Positions 1 through 7,446 of a DNA stretch of 8,408 bases are shown piece by piece. This DNA comes from a bacterium (GTDB lineage: Bacteria > Planctomycetota > Planctomycetia > Pirellulales > Pirellulaceae). A model generated the notes under the pieces. That model was not told where the DNA came from, searched no databases, and saw nothing but the letters and a program-made list of their open reading frames with translations. A program made the translations under genes and the position numbers. Location: the NCBI GenBank assembly GCA_030432015.1, contig JAUIHJ010000354.1, positions 1 through 8,408 on the forward strand, written 5' to 3'. Numbering within the stretch: the stretch's first letter is position 1; each line of letters starts with the position of its first letter.

Positions 1-1314
1 ATTGTAGCCAAATGCATCCGTCTGACCGAACGACATTCCTGGCTTGATCCCGCCGCCCGCCATCCAGATCGTGAAGCAGCGGGGATGGTGGTCGCGACCG
101 TAATCGTCTGCGGTCAATTTACCCTGACAGTAGACCGTGCGGCCAAACTCGCCCCCCCACACCACGAGAGTCTGGTCCAACAAGCCACGTTGTTTGAGAT
201 CTTGAATCAGCGCGGCCGAGGCCTGGTCGGTGTCACGGCACTGGTGGCGAATCCCTTCGGGCAACTTGGTGTGCTGATCCCAGCCGCGATGAAAAAGCTG
301 CACGAAGCGGACTCCTCGCTCAACCAATCGACGGGCCAACAGGCAGTTCGCGGCGTAGCTGCCAGGCCGTTTCGATTCGGGGCCGTACAGTTCGAAAGTT
401 GTCTCGGGTTCGCTCGCCACATCGGTCAATTCCGGGACTGATGTTTGCATCCGGTAAGCGAGTTCATATTGGGCGATGCGCGTCGCGATCTCGGGATCCC
501 CGTATTCTTGCAGTCCCAACTGATTCAGCTCGGCAAGATCGTCCAGCAACCAGCGACGGGATGCCTGTGAGATCCCGGCGGGATTCGAGAGGTAAAGGAC
601 CGGATCGCCGACCGAGCGAAACTTGACGCCTTGATAACGCGTGGGCAAGAATCCGCTGCCCCAGAGCCGGTCATAGAGCGGTTGGCCGGCCTTGAAGCTA
701 CTCTGTGAAATCATCGCCACAAAGGTTGGCAGGTCGCGGTTCAGCGACCCCAAACCATACGACACCCACGCGCCCATGCTTGGGCGCCCGGCCAGCTGCG
801 CGCCGGTCTGAAAAAAAGTAACCGCGGGATCATGGTTGATCGCCTGCGTATGCAATGACTTGATAAAACAGAGTTCGTCCGCCACCTTCGCCGTGTGCGG
901 CAAGAGTTCGCTAAGCCAGGCTCCGCTCTTACCGTGCTGCGCAAAGCGAAACATGCTGGGGGCGACCGGAAAGCGATCCTGCGTTGCCGTCATCCCGGTC
1001 AGCCGCTGCCCCTGGCGAATCGAGTCCGGCAGTTCCTCGGCGCGTCGATCAGCCAAGCTCGGCTTGTGATCGAACAGGTCGAGTTGCGAGGGAGCGCCTG
1101 ACTGAAACAGGTAGATGACGTTCTTGGCCTGCGGTGCGAAATGCGGCAGGCCGGGGAGTGGTCCTGGCGCAGCATCAACCGGCCGACCGACATCGTCGGC
1201 AAGACCCTGAGCGCCATCACCCACCAACATGGTCGAAAGTGCTGTGGCCCCCAGCCCCAACTGGCCCAGGAAAGCACGCCGCGCGAATTTTGGATGGATC
1301 GATTGCTGCGACAT
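1..1314 (-). CDS. DUF1501 family exported protein (alkaline phosphatase-superfamily-like), 3' end cut by window
   Basis: The visible part is 438 codons and runs off the left edge in frame. Compared with the second DUF1501 protein in this window, about 50 C-terminal residues are missing. The start ATG (1312–1314) follows a GGGAG ribosome binding site 8–9 nt upstream. Residues 12–27 form a twin-arginine-type leader (ARRAFLGQLGLGATAL), so export by Tat is inferred. Family signatures seen in order are GAPSQLDLFDHKP (73–85), INHDP (159–163), GRPSMGAWVSYGLG (176–189), ELAYRMQ (284–290), GWDQH (344–348), WGGEFGRT (386–393), GRDHHP (407–412) and MAGGGIK (418–424). DUF1501 is related to the alkaline phosphatase/sulfatase fold; the Asp/His-rich motifs could bind metal, but no activity is established. 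Unusually, no DUF1549/DUF1553 gene lies directly upstream: the neighbour is a divergent pyrophosphatase, and the gene appears to have its own promoter. A partner gene could lie downstream, outside the window. Family assignment is secure; function is not. Confidence 0.93.
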   Translation of the reverse strand, partial: MSQQSIHPKFARRAFLGQLGLGATALSTMLVGDGAQGLADDVGRPVDAAPGPLPGLPHFAPQAKNVIYLFQSGAPSQLDLFDHKPSLADRRAEELPDSIRQGQRLTGMTATQDRFPVAPSMFRFAQHGKSGAWLSELLPHTAKVADELCFIKSLHTQAINHDPAVTFFQTGAQLAGRPSMGAWVSYGLGSLNRDLPTFVAMISQSSFKAGQPLYDRLWGSGFLPTRYQGVKFRSVGDPVLYLSNPAGISQASRRWLLDDLAELNQLGLQEYGDPEIATRIAQYELAYRMQTSVPELTDVASEPETTFELYGPESKRPGSYAANCLLARRLVERGVRFVQLFHRGWDQHTKLPEGIRHQCRDTDQASAALIQDLKQRGLLDQTLVVWGGEFGRTVYCQGKLTADDYGRDHHPRCFTIWMAGGGIKPGMSFGQTDAFGYN

Positions 1315-1339
1315 CAAGCTTCTCCCAAGGTGACGCCCT

Positions 1340-1369
1340 ATTCTACGTCCCCCCGTTGCGGCCTGCCAA
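1340..1369 (-). promoter_or_regulatory. Candidate sigma70-type promoter of the left DUF1501 gene
   Basis: On the minus strand TTGGCA (plus positions 1364–1369) is followed after 18 bp by TAGAAT (1340–1345). Each hexamer matches the TTGACA/TATAAT consensus at five of six positions. The predicted start site, near 1333, would give a leader of roughly 20 nt that contains the GGGAG ribosome binding site. The position, just upstream of a gene with no co-directional neighbour, fits. This is a consensus match by eye and has not been tested experimentally. Confidence 0.5.
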
Positions 1370-1483
1370 TCCATACGACGCGCCAACGTGGTCACCGCGA
1401 CACCGCACGGCCTGCGTGTTGACCCTGCGTGGCGGCGGCCCAATCGCCCCCTCCCCGTCCCTGGGCTCCAAGCGGCAAGTCGC

Positions 1484-1489
1484 TATACT
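1484..1489 (+). promoter_or_regulatory. Candidate -10 element for the pyrophosphatase unit
   Basis: TATACT on the plus strand matches TATAAT at five of six positions and lies 67 nt before the pyrophosphatase ATG. No good TTGACA-like box is present 16–18 bp upstream (the sequence there is C/G-rich), so the promoter is weak, needs an activator or uses another sigma factor, if it is real. The whole 1315–1556 gap has no gene. An open frame does continue upstream of the pyrophosphatase through it, but it lacks family similarity and is treated as non-coding. Confidence 0.3.
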
Positions 1490-1556
1490 GAGGTGCCGCG
1501 GCCCCGAATTTCCGCGCTCCCCCCCCTCGATTGCACGTCAGGAATACCCTTCAGCA

Positions 1557-2168
1557 ATGGCATTTGAAGCCCCATTTTATCGTTGGCGTCCACATCCGTG
1601 GCACGGGCTTGATCCCGGTCCCGATCCTCCGCACGTTGTCCACGCGTTCATCGAGTTGACGCCGTTCGATTTGATCAAGTTCGAAGTCGACAAGGTGACC
1701 GGCTATCTGCGAGCCGATCGGCCCCAGCGCAGTTCATCGCAGCCGCCGACCCTGTATGGCTTTGTCCCGCAAACCTATTGCGGGCATCGCGTTAGCGACC
1801 TTTCGCCAAAGGCCACCAAGGGCGACGGGGATCCACTGGATATCTGTGTCTTGACGGAACGGCCGATTTCACGCGCCGAAATCATCGTCAATGCGAGAAT
1901 TGTAGGTGGCCTCCAGGCCGTGGATCGTGACGAAGCGGATGACAAGATTATCGCGGTCCTCGTCAACGACAATATCTGGTCAGATGTGAAAGATGTCTCC
2001 AACCTGCCGCCGGCGATTATCGAGCGGATGCAGCACTACTTCAGCACGTATAAGATGACGCCTGACCAGCAATCGGTGATATCCATCGAGACCATCTACG
2101 GCGTCGAACACGCGCGGAAAGTGGTCTCCGCGTCGCTGGAAGACTATGACGAAGAATTCGGACGCTAA
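1557..2168 (+). CDS. ppa: Family I soluble inorganic pyrophosphatase
   Basis: This 203-residue protein hydrolyses pyrophosphate to two phosphates in the cytoplasm, which pulls polymer-forming and nucleotide-activating reactions forward. The family I signature GDGDPLDI (89–96) supplies the metal-binding aspartates D90, D92 and D95. By alignment with the E. coli enzyme from memory, other active-site residues are E33, K41, E43, R55, Y67, D125, D128, K130, Y165 and K166. The segment PPTLYGFVPQTYCG (63–76) resembles the subgroup found in Bacteroidetes, Chlamydiae and Planctomycetes rather than the E. coli type, and the position of E. coli Tyr51 is a proline here. Length is near the usual size for bacterial enzymes. 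I chose ATG 1557 because similarity begins there and AGGA lies 13 nt upstream; the longer open frame upstream is low-complexity and unrelated. It is the first gene of a likely operon, with the next gene starting 18 nt after its stop. Confidence 0.95.
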   Translation: MAFEAPFYRWRPHPWHGLDPGPDPPHVVHAFIELTPFDLIKFEVDKVTGYLRADRPQRSSSQPPTLYGFVPQTYCGHRVSDLSPKATKGDGDPLDICVLTERPISRAEIIVNARIVGGLQAVDRDEADDKIIAVLVNDNIWSDVKDVSNLPPAIIERMQHYFSTYKMTPDQQSVISIETIYGVEHARKVVSASLEDYDEEFGR

Positions 2169-2186
2169 TTTCCCCGGGAGCTTGAG

Positions 2187-2381
2187 ATGACTGACCGCAC
2201 CGATGACGTCCTGATCGCGTTTCTCCGCCAACGTGGCCACAGCGAGGAGGAGATTGACACGATTGTCAAGAAGTTGGCCGAACACGATTCTGCAGAGCAG
2301 CGCGCTTCGATTTTTGACTCGATCGACGGCGGCAGCTTTGATTTGGACAAGATCATCAAGGAAGCACTCGACAACGAGTAG
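2187..2381 (+). CDS. Small acidic protein of unknown function (64 aa)
   Basis: I do not recognise a family. The start is well supported: GGGAG lies 6 nt before the ATG, and the gene begins 18 nt after the pyrophosphatase stop. The product is soluble, with no signal peptide, membrane segment or cysteine. It is strongly acidic (17 Asp/Glu against 8 Arg/Lys). The composition suggests three short helices, roughly residues 4–15, 19–32 and 51–62. The first two, joined by RGHSEEE (16–22), vaguely recall UBA-like helical bundles, but this is only an impression. Position between ppa and a zinc metallopeptidase suggests co-transcription with both. It could be a small regulator or a partner of a neighbour; nothing in the sequence proves either. 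Confidence 0.75.
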   Translation: MTDRTDDVLIAFLRQRGHSEEEIDTIVKKLAEHDSAEQRASIFDSIDGGSFDLDKIIKEALDNE

Positions 2382-2423
2382 CTCGCCTCCCCCCAGTGGC
2401 AGTCGATTTGCGGAGACAATGCA

Positions 2424-3305
2424 ATGCGATGGCGCAGCGGCCGCAGGAGTCAAAACGTCGAGGACCGGCGGGGCCAAGGGCCCGCTGGGCGTCGTGGACC
2501 GGGCATCAAGCTGGGCGGTGGCGTCGGCGGAATCGTGATTCTCTTGCTGGCCCTGGTGATCCTCGGCCCGGAGCGGGCCCTGCAGCTCATCGGCGATAAC
2601 GGAGGACCCGGCGGCGGGCCTGTCGAGCAAGTATCCGTTGATCGGCAGCCGGATCCAGCCCAGGACGATCTCGCCGACTTCGTGCACGTCGTCTTGGCGA
2701 CCACCGAAGATGTCTGGAACGAACAATTTCGCAAGATGGGAAAGGTTTACGAAGAACCCATCCTGGTTCTGTTCGACGACGTCGTCGACTCGGCCTGCGG
2801 CACAACCGACGCGGCGGTCGGACCGTTCTATTGCCCAGGCGATCACAAATTGTATATCGACCTGCAGTTCTATAACGACCTCAAGAACCAGCTCGGCGCA
2901 CCGGGTGATTTCGCCCAAGCCTACGTCATTGCGCACGAAGTCGGGCACCACGTGCAGAACCTGCTGGGTGTTTCAAATTACGTCCATGCCCAACGGGGTC
3001 GGTTGAGCGACGTCGAATACAATCAGCTCACCGTGCGGCTTGAATTGCAGGCGGACTTTTATGCTGGCGTCTGGGCGCATCATGCGGACAAGGCCGAACA
3101 GATCCTCGAACGGGGCGACATTGACGAAGCGTTGAACGCCGCGAGCGCGATCGGAGATGATCGTTTGCAGCGTCGAGCCCGCGGGTATGTAACACCGGAT
3201 TCGTTCACCCACGGCACGTCCGACCAGCGGCAACGGTGGTTCAGGAAGGGATACCTGACCGGCGACATCACGCAGGGCGACACATTTAATGCGTCCGCGC
3301 TGTAA
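2424..3305 (+). CDS. YpfJ-type neutral zinc metallopeptidase, membrane-anchored
   Basis: This 293-residue protein belongs to the putative neutral zinc metallopeptidase family (Zn_peptidase, YpfJ-like). The N-terminus has the family hallmark MRW…NVEDRRG (1–17), followed by a Gly/Arg-rich stretch and one membrane helix at about 33–48. The basic N-terminus should stay in the cytoplasm and the catalytic part face the periplasm. The zinc site is HEVGHH (171–176) with H171 and H175 as ligands and E172 as the catalytic base. E207 in RLELQADFYAG (205–215) is the likely third ligand. Two cysteines, C125 and C137, flank a conserved segment and could form a disulfide. The C-terminal VTPDSFTHGTSDQRQRWF segment (256–273) is also typical. 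GGAG sits 8 nt before the ATG, which lies 42 nt after the small upstream gene, so this is probably the last gene of the ppa unit. The substrate is unknown for the family. Confidence 0.93.
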   Translation: MRWRSGRRSQNVEDRRGQGPAGRRGPGIKLGGGVGGIVILLLALVILGPERALQLIGDNGGPGGGPVEQVSVDRQPDPAQDDLADFVHVVLATTEDVWNEQFRKMGKVYEEPILVLFDDVVDSACGTTDAAVGPFYCPGDHKLYIDLQFYNDLKNQLGAPGDFAQAYVIAHEVGHHVQNLLGVSNYVHAQRGRLSDVEYNQLTVRLELQADFYAGVWAHHADKAEQILERGDIDEALNAASAIGDDRLQRRARGYVTPDSFTHGTSDQRQRWFRKGYLTGDITQGDTFNASAL

Positions 3306-3322
3306 CACCACTGCAGGCGCGG
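3295..3322. terminator. Small hairpin at the convergent gene junction
   Basis: CCGCGC (3295–3300) is the exact complement of GCGCGG (3317–3322), and a TG/CA pair inside can extend the stem past a one-base bulge. It covers the stop of the metallopeptidase gene and almost all of the 21-nt gap before the stop of the opposing DUF1501 gene. No T-run follows on either strand, so it would be a poor intrinsic terminator; it may slow polymerase or protect mRNA ends in both directions. Confidence 0.3.
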
Positions 3323-3326
3323 CAAC

Positions 3327-4757
3327 TCAGGCGATGACGTCCTTGATCACGCGGCCATGCACGTCGGTCAAGCGGAAGTCGCGTCCCGCATAACGGTACG
3401 TGAACCGCTCATGATCGAAGCCCATCAGCCGCAACATCGTGGCGTGTAGATCGTGGACATGGACACGATTCTCGACCGCTTTGAAACCGAACTCGTCCGT
3501 CGCGCCGTACACGGTCCCACCGCGTACACCGCCGCCGGCCATCCAAACCGTGAAGCCCCAGTGGTTGTGGTCGCGACCATTAATCTTGCCCTGGTTCGAG
3601 CCTTTCTTGGGCATTTCAACGACTGGCGTCCGGCCAAACTCGCCCCCCCACAGAATCAGCGTCTCGTCCAGCAAGCCACGCTGCCGGAGATCTTTGATCA
3701 AGGCTCCAATCGCCTGGTCACACTGCTTTGCCAGGCGTCGGTGATTGACTTCGATATCGTCATGACTGTCCCAGGGCTGGCCTTCACCGTGCCACACCTG
3801 AACGTACCGCACGCCTCGCTCGACGAGTCGGCGGGCGGTCAGAATTTGGCGTGCCTGCGTCCCGGGACCGTACATGTCCAAGATGTGCTGCGGTTCACGG
3901 GAAACATCGAACGCGTCGCTGGCTTCGGACTGCATCCGATAAGCTAACTCAAAGGATTGAATTCGCGACTCCAACTGGGCATCGCGTTGTCGGGCATCGA
4001 GATGCCTCTGATTCAATTCGGCAAGCAGATCCAATTGCTGCCGCTGCTGGGAACGCGTCACCCGGTCGTTCTTGATGTTCTCGATCAGCTTTTCGATTTG
4101 CCGATGCTTGGTATCAACATGGGTCCCCTGATAGATTCCAGGTAAGAAACCCGCCTGCCAATTCTGAGACTCCTGAATCGGGTAGCCGCCAGGGCACATG
4201 GCGACGAACGCTGGCAGATTCTGGTTCTCCGTCCCCAGTCCATACGTCAGCCAAGAACCCACGCTGGGGCGAATCAGTCGAGCGTCCCCACAGTTCATCA
4301 ACATCAGCGACGGTTCGTGATTGGGGACGTCGGCATGCATGGAACGAATAATCGCCATTTCATCAACGCATTGGGCAACATTCGGAAAGATCTCGCTGAC
4401 TTCGATCCCGCTCTGCCCATATTTTTGAAACGTGTAAGGCGAAGGGTACAGGTCCCCGGTCGGTCGTTCCGTCTTCAAGTTCCCGTCCGGCAACTTCTGA
4501 CCGCCCCGTTTCTGTAATTCGGGCTTGGGGTCGAACGTATCGACCTGGGACGGCCCGCCATTCATGAACAAGTGAATGACATGCTTCGCCTGGGCTGGAA
4601 AATGCGGCTGCTTGGGTAACATCGGATTGCCCACCGCCGCCGCTGCAGGTTCACCCAGCAATTCGCCTAAGGCGAGCGCACCGAGCCCCATGCCGGATCG
4701 GGCCAGCAACGTGCGCCGAGAAAGAATGCGATCGGTTAAATCGAATTCAGCTGACAT
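3327..4757 (-). CDS. DUF1501 family exported protein, partner of the adjacent PSCyt1/DUF1549/DUF1553 protein
   Basis: This is a complete 476-residue DUF1501 protein. The leader at 14–35 contains RRTLLARSGMGLGALALG, a twin-arginine-type signal, so Tat export is inferred. Family motifs are NGGPSQVDTFDPKP (66–79), NHEPS (146–150), RPSVGSWLTYGLG (163–175), FELAYRMQ (269–276), WDSHDD (329–334), WGGEFGRT (370–377), GRDHNHWG (394–401), MAGGGVRGG (406–414) and HVHDLHATMLRLMG (433–446). The fold is related to alkaline phosphatases and sulfatases, so the conserved His/Asp residues may bind metal, but no reaction is known. A charged, probably helical segment at about 215–268 precedes the FELAYRMQ motif. 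The ATG is 14 nt after the upstream stop, and its AAAGAGAG ribosome binding site overlaps that stop codon, so translational coupling is likely. The tight pairing with a DUF1549/DUF1553 gene is a standard planctomycete arrangement. It is a paralogue of the gene at the left edge. Confidence 0.95.
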   Translation of the reverse strand: MSAEFDLTDRILSRRTLLARSGMGLGALALGELLGEPAAAAVGNPMLPKQPHFPAQAKHVIHLFMNGGPSQVDTFDPKPELQKRGGQKLPDGNLKTERPTGDLYPSPYTFQKYGQSGIEVSEIFPNVAQCVDEMAIIRSMHADVPNHEPSLMLMNCGDARLIRPSVGSWLTYGLGTENQNLPAFVAMCPGGYPIQESQNWQAGFLPGIYQGTHVDTKHRQIEKLIENIKNDRVTRSQQRQQLDLLAELNQRHLDARQRDAQLESRIQSFELAYRMQSEASDAFDVSREPQHILDMYGPGTQARQILTARRLVERGVRYVQVWHGEGQPWDSHDDIEVNHRRLAKQCDQAIGALIKDLRQRGLLDETLILWGGEFGRTPVVEMPKKGSNQGKINGRDHNHWGFTVWMAGGGVRGGTVYGATDEFGFKAVENRVHVHDLHATMLRLMGFDHERFTYRYAGRDFRLTDVHGRVIKDVIA

Positions 4758-4771
4758 GGTGTGGTCTCTCT

Positions 4772-7417
4772 TTAGTCCAGCATGATGAATTCATTGGTCA
4801 GCATCAGCGCCTGAGCATAGCGCTGCCAAACGGTCAATCCCACTGGGCCGGGGCCGCGAAAGTCCTGCTTCGAGTCCCACTTGCGGCGGCCCGATCGTTC
4901 GTCGCTGCCAGCCAGTTGTAGGGACACGGGCCACTGAAATGAATCATGGTTGGGGTTGGTGCGGCAGTCGACAATAAAGTCGACCGTATCCCCAGCCTGC
5001 ACTTGCAGCGTCGCGACGTTGGTACCGACCGTTTGATGGTCCGCATCCCACTGGCCGACCACGCCAGTCCGGCTCGAGACAACCCGGGCTCGAATGCCAT
5101 CGCCCTCCTCTGCCGGATGCTTCAGTTCACCCTGGATGGAAATCTCACCCGCCTGCGGAGCGACCCACCGGCGGATCGACGCATGATCTTGATCATTTCC
5201 AGGGTGGCCGCCCTCCGCGGTGACCAGCGCCCAGCCGAGTTTCGGATCAGGCCGGTCTGGTCCGCCCTGCCACGCATCACCGGAAAAATGAGGCAGCGGG
5301 GCAAAGCGTACAACAGTCCGATCCTCACCCTGGTCATCCAGGAGACGGCCGTAGCCAAACTGCCACGGGCCGTGCTCCAATTCGGCCGTTTCCGGGGTCT
5401 CGACAAATCGTGTCCCAATTGCCAACTCAGCGGCAGTCGGTGCGCGGGCGAAAACGGCCGCATAGAATTCGCCGATACGCCGCGCGGTATCCCCGTCCCC
5501 CGCTTGCCGGTCGGCCAACGTCACGGCCGCGTCGTGGGCAAAGCGGTTGTTCATCAGGAAGAGCGCTTGCTGCGGGACCGTTGTTTGCGGCCGCTGGGGC
5601 GTATGCGTATCGGGACTGGCAAAGTCAAAGGTTCGAAAAACACCAGGTAAGTTCTGCCGGTCAATGAACGCATACAGCGTCCGGCGGCGGCTGGGCGGGT
5701 CCGCTTCAATCTTGACCGACGCACCGCCAACCGTTGAATCCAATTGACCGCTCACGGCCAGCCAGGCATCGCGCATCGCCTCGAAATCCAGTCGCCGACG
5801 TCGGGCATGGGAGAGCAAGTCGTTCTCCGGGTCGGCTTGCGCGACTTCCGGGGCAACCTTGCTCTGCTGCCGATAGACGCTCGACAGCACCAGCGTGCGA
5901 ATTAATCGCTTGAGCGACCAGCCGTCCTGCATGAACGAAGCCGCCAGGTGGTCGAGTACCGCTTGTTGGATGGGCGGTTCACTCCGCATGCCAAAATCGC
6001 TGGCAGTCCGGACCAGCCCGCCGCCAAACAAATGCCCCCACACGCGATTGACCATGACCCGCGCGGTCAGCGGATTGCCTGGATCGACAATCGCTTCAGC
6101 CAACTCCAAGCGTCCACTGCCTTGTTGGAACGGCGCGGGCTGCTCGCCCGTGAAAAAGGTCAAGTATTGCCGGGGCACAACGTCACCACGGTTCGCCGGA
6201 TTGCCACGGAGAAAGATGCGTGAATCCGCCGGCTTTTCCGTGTCCACCAGGCGTAGCGGCAAGTCGTCGTCTTGTTGTTCGCGCGAGCTTTGAAAAACGC
6301 CGTACATGGCGTAATAATCGGCGGCAGGAATGGGGTCGTATTTGTGATCATGGCAACGCGCGCACCCCACCGTCAGCCCCATCGTGCCGCGAAACACAAC
6401 ATCAATTCGATCGTCGATGATGTCGTGCGTGTTGTTGATGAATCGACGTCCGAGCGTCAGGAACCCCATCGCGGCCAGGTTCGATCGGTCGTCGCCGTGG
6501 TCCAAGCGGTCCCCTGCTAATTGCCACTTCAGAAACTGATCGTAGGGCATGTCGCGATTAATGGCGTTGATGACCCAATCACGGTACTTGTAAGCGTGCG
6601 GATAGTTCCGGTCGGCGGTAAACACGTACCCCTTCGTATCGGCAAAGCGCGCCACGTCCAGCCAATGCCGCGCCCACCGTTCGCCGAACTGCTGGGAGTC
6701 CAGCAACTGATCAACCAGCCGTGTGTAGGCCTGCGGGTCCTGGTCCGTCTGAAAAGTGGTGACCTGCTCCAGCGTGGGTGGCAGTCCGGTCAAATCGAAG
6801 TACAGGCGGCGGGCCAGGGTGTAGCGATCAGCCAGCGGTGCCGGTGCGATGCCCGCTGCTTCCAGTCGTGCCAACACCAGGAAATCGATCTCGGTCGTGG
6901 GCCACGCCTGGTTCTCGACGGCGGGCCGCGGTGCGAGTTTCGGAGACTGGAAGGCCCAGTGCTTCAACGCCCGGGCGGCGATGATGTCGCGCGGCGCCAG
7001 GGCGGCACCCTCGCGGGGATCGGGTGCTCCCATGGCGATCCAGGCCTCGAAATCGGCAACCACCGCAGCGGGGAGCTTGCCATCGGGCGGCATTTGCAGG
7101 GTCTCGTCCTCGTAGCGCAACGCGGCAGCCAACCGACTCTGTGCAGGTTGCCCGGGAACCAGCAGCGCGCCAGAATCGCCCCCCTTCAACATGGCAGCGC
7201 GATTATCCAGCACCAAGCCCCCCTCAATCTCATCCGCAGCGGCGGAATGGCACCCAAAACAGTGCTCGACCAGAATTGGTCGAATTCGATTCTCAAAGAA
7301 CTCAACCTGTTCCGGCGGAAGTTGGGCCGCGGCGGCGACGTCGGCAAACGTGAAAACGCCTGTGATCACGGTTGAAAATAGACACGCAATCAACAAGGAA
7401 CCGAGTCGCAGGGACAT
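4772..7417 (-). CDS. PSCyt1–DUF1549–DUF1553 (PSD1) cytochrome-like exported protein
   Basis: With the ATG at 7417 the product has 881 residues. A Sec signal peptide covers about 1–31, with cleavage probably near AAAA/QLPPE. The planctomycete cytochrome C domain (PSCyt1, about 35–135) has CFGCH (53–57) as the covalent haem site and M109 in LQMPPDG as a plausible distal ligand. DUF1549 (about 172–380) contains a second CxxCH, CARCH (352–356), followed by DHKYDP. DUF1553 starts around FLRGNPANRGD (402–412) and includes ARVMVNRVWGHLFGGGLVRT (452–471). A beta-rich segment at about 684–835 (PWQFGYG, LGWALVTAEGGHPGND, NPNHDSFQW) lies before the closing helix WQRYAQALMLTNEFIML. The role is unknown; electron transfer at the cell surface in glycan breakdown has been proposed for the family. 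The frame stays open upstream to a TTG right after the thuA-like stop, but that extension looks non-coding and would bury the signal peptide. The ATG lacks a clear ribosome binding site. Confidence 0.93.
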   Translation of the reverse strand: MSLRLGSLLIACLFSTVITGVFTFADVAAAAQLPPEQVEFFENRIRPILVEHCFGCHSAAADEIEGGLVLDNRAAMLKGGDSGALLVPGQPAQSRLAAALRYEDETLQMPPDGKLPAAVVADFEAWIAMGAPDPREGAALAPRDIIAARALKHWAFQSPKLAPRPAVENQAWPTTEIDFLVLARLEAAGIAPAPLADRYTLARRLYFDLTGLPPTLEQVTTFQTDQDPQAYTRLVDQLLDSQQFGERWARHWLDVARFADTKGYVFTADRNYPHAYKYRDWVINAINRDMPYDQFLKWQLAGDRLDHGDDRSNLAAMGFLTLGRRFINNTHDIIDDRIDVVFRGTMGLTVGCARCHDHKYDPIPAADYYAMYGVFQSSREQQDDDLPLRLVDTEKPADSRIFLRGNPANRGDVVPRQYLTFFTGEQPAPFQQGSGRLELAEAIVDPGNPLTARVMVNRVWGHLFGGGLVRTASDFGMRSEPPIQQAVLDHLAASFMQDGWSLKRLIRTLVLSSVYRQQSKVAPEVAQADPENDLLSHARRRRLDFEAMRDAWLAVSGQLDSTVGGASVKIEADPPSRRRTLYAFIDRQNLPGVFRTFDFASPDTHTPQRPQTTVPQQALFLMNNRFAHDAAVTLADRQAGDGDTARRIGEFYAAVFARAPTAAELAIGTRFVETPETAELEHGPWQFGYGRLLDDQGEDRTVVRFAPLPHFSGDAWQGGPDRPDPKLGWALVTAEGGHPGNDQDHASIRRWVAPQAGEISIQGELKHPAEEGDGIRARVVSSRTGVVGQWDADHQTVGTNVATLQVQAGDTVDFIVDCRTNPNHDSFQWPVSLQLAGSDERSGRRKWDSKQDFRGPGPVGLTVWQRYAQALMLTNEFIMLD

Positions 7418-7446
7418 GGTCAATTCGCGGGCTGGAGGTCGAGGCG

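Noticed and set aside
1134..1556. Open frame continuing upstream of the pyrophosphatase, which would add 141 residues
   Set aside because: The extension is Pro/Arg-rich, has no family resemblance, overlaps the divergent DUF1501 gene and its promoter, and the enzyme is full length from ATG 1557.
1980..2951. Long minus-strand frame (323 codons) opposite ppa, the small gene and the metallopeptidase
   Set aside because: It is antisense to three well-supported genes, its product resembles no family, and such shadows are common in GC-rich DNA.
6521..7375. Plus-strand frame of 284 codons opposite the PSCyt1/DUF1549 gene
   Set aside because: It lies wholly inside a gene with clear domain motifs on the other strand and has no recognisable motif of its own.
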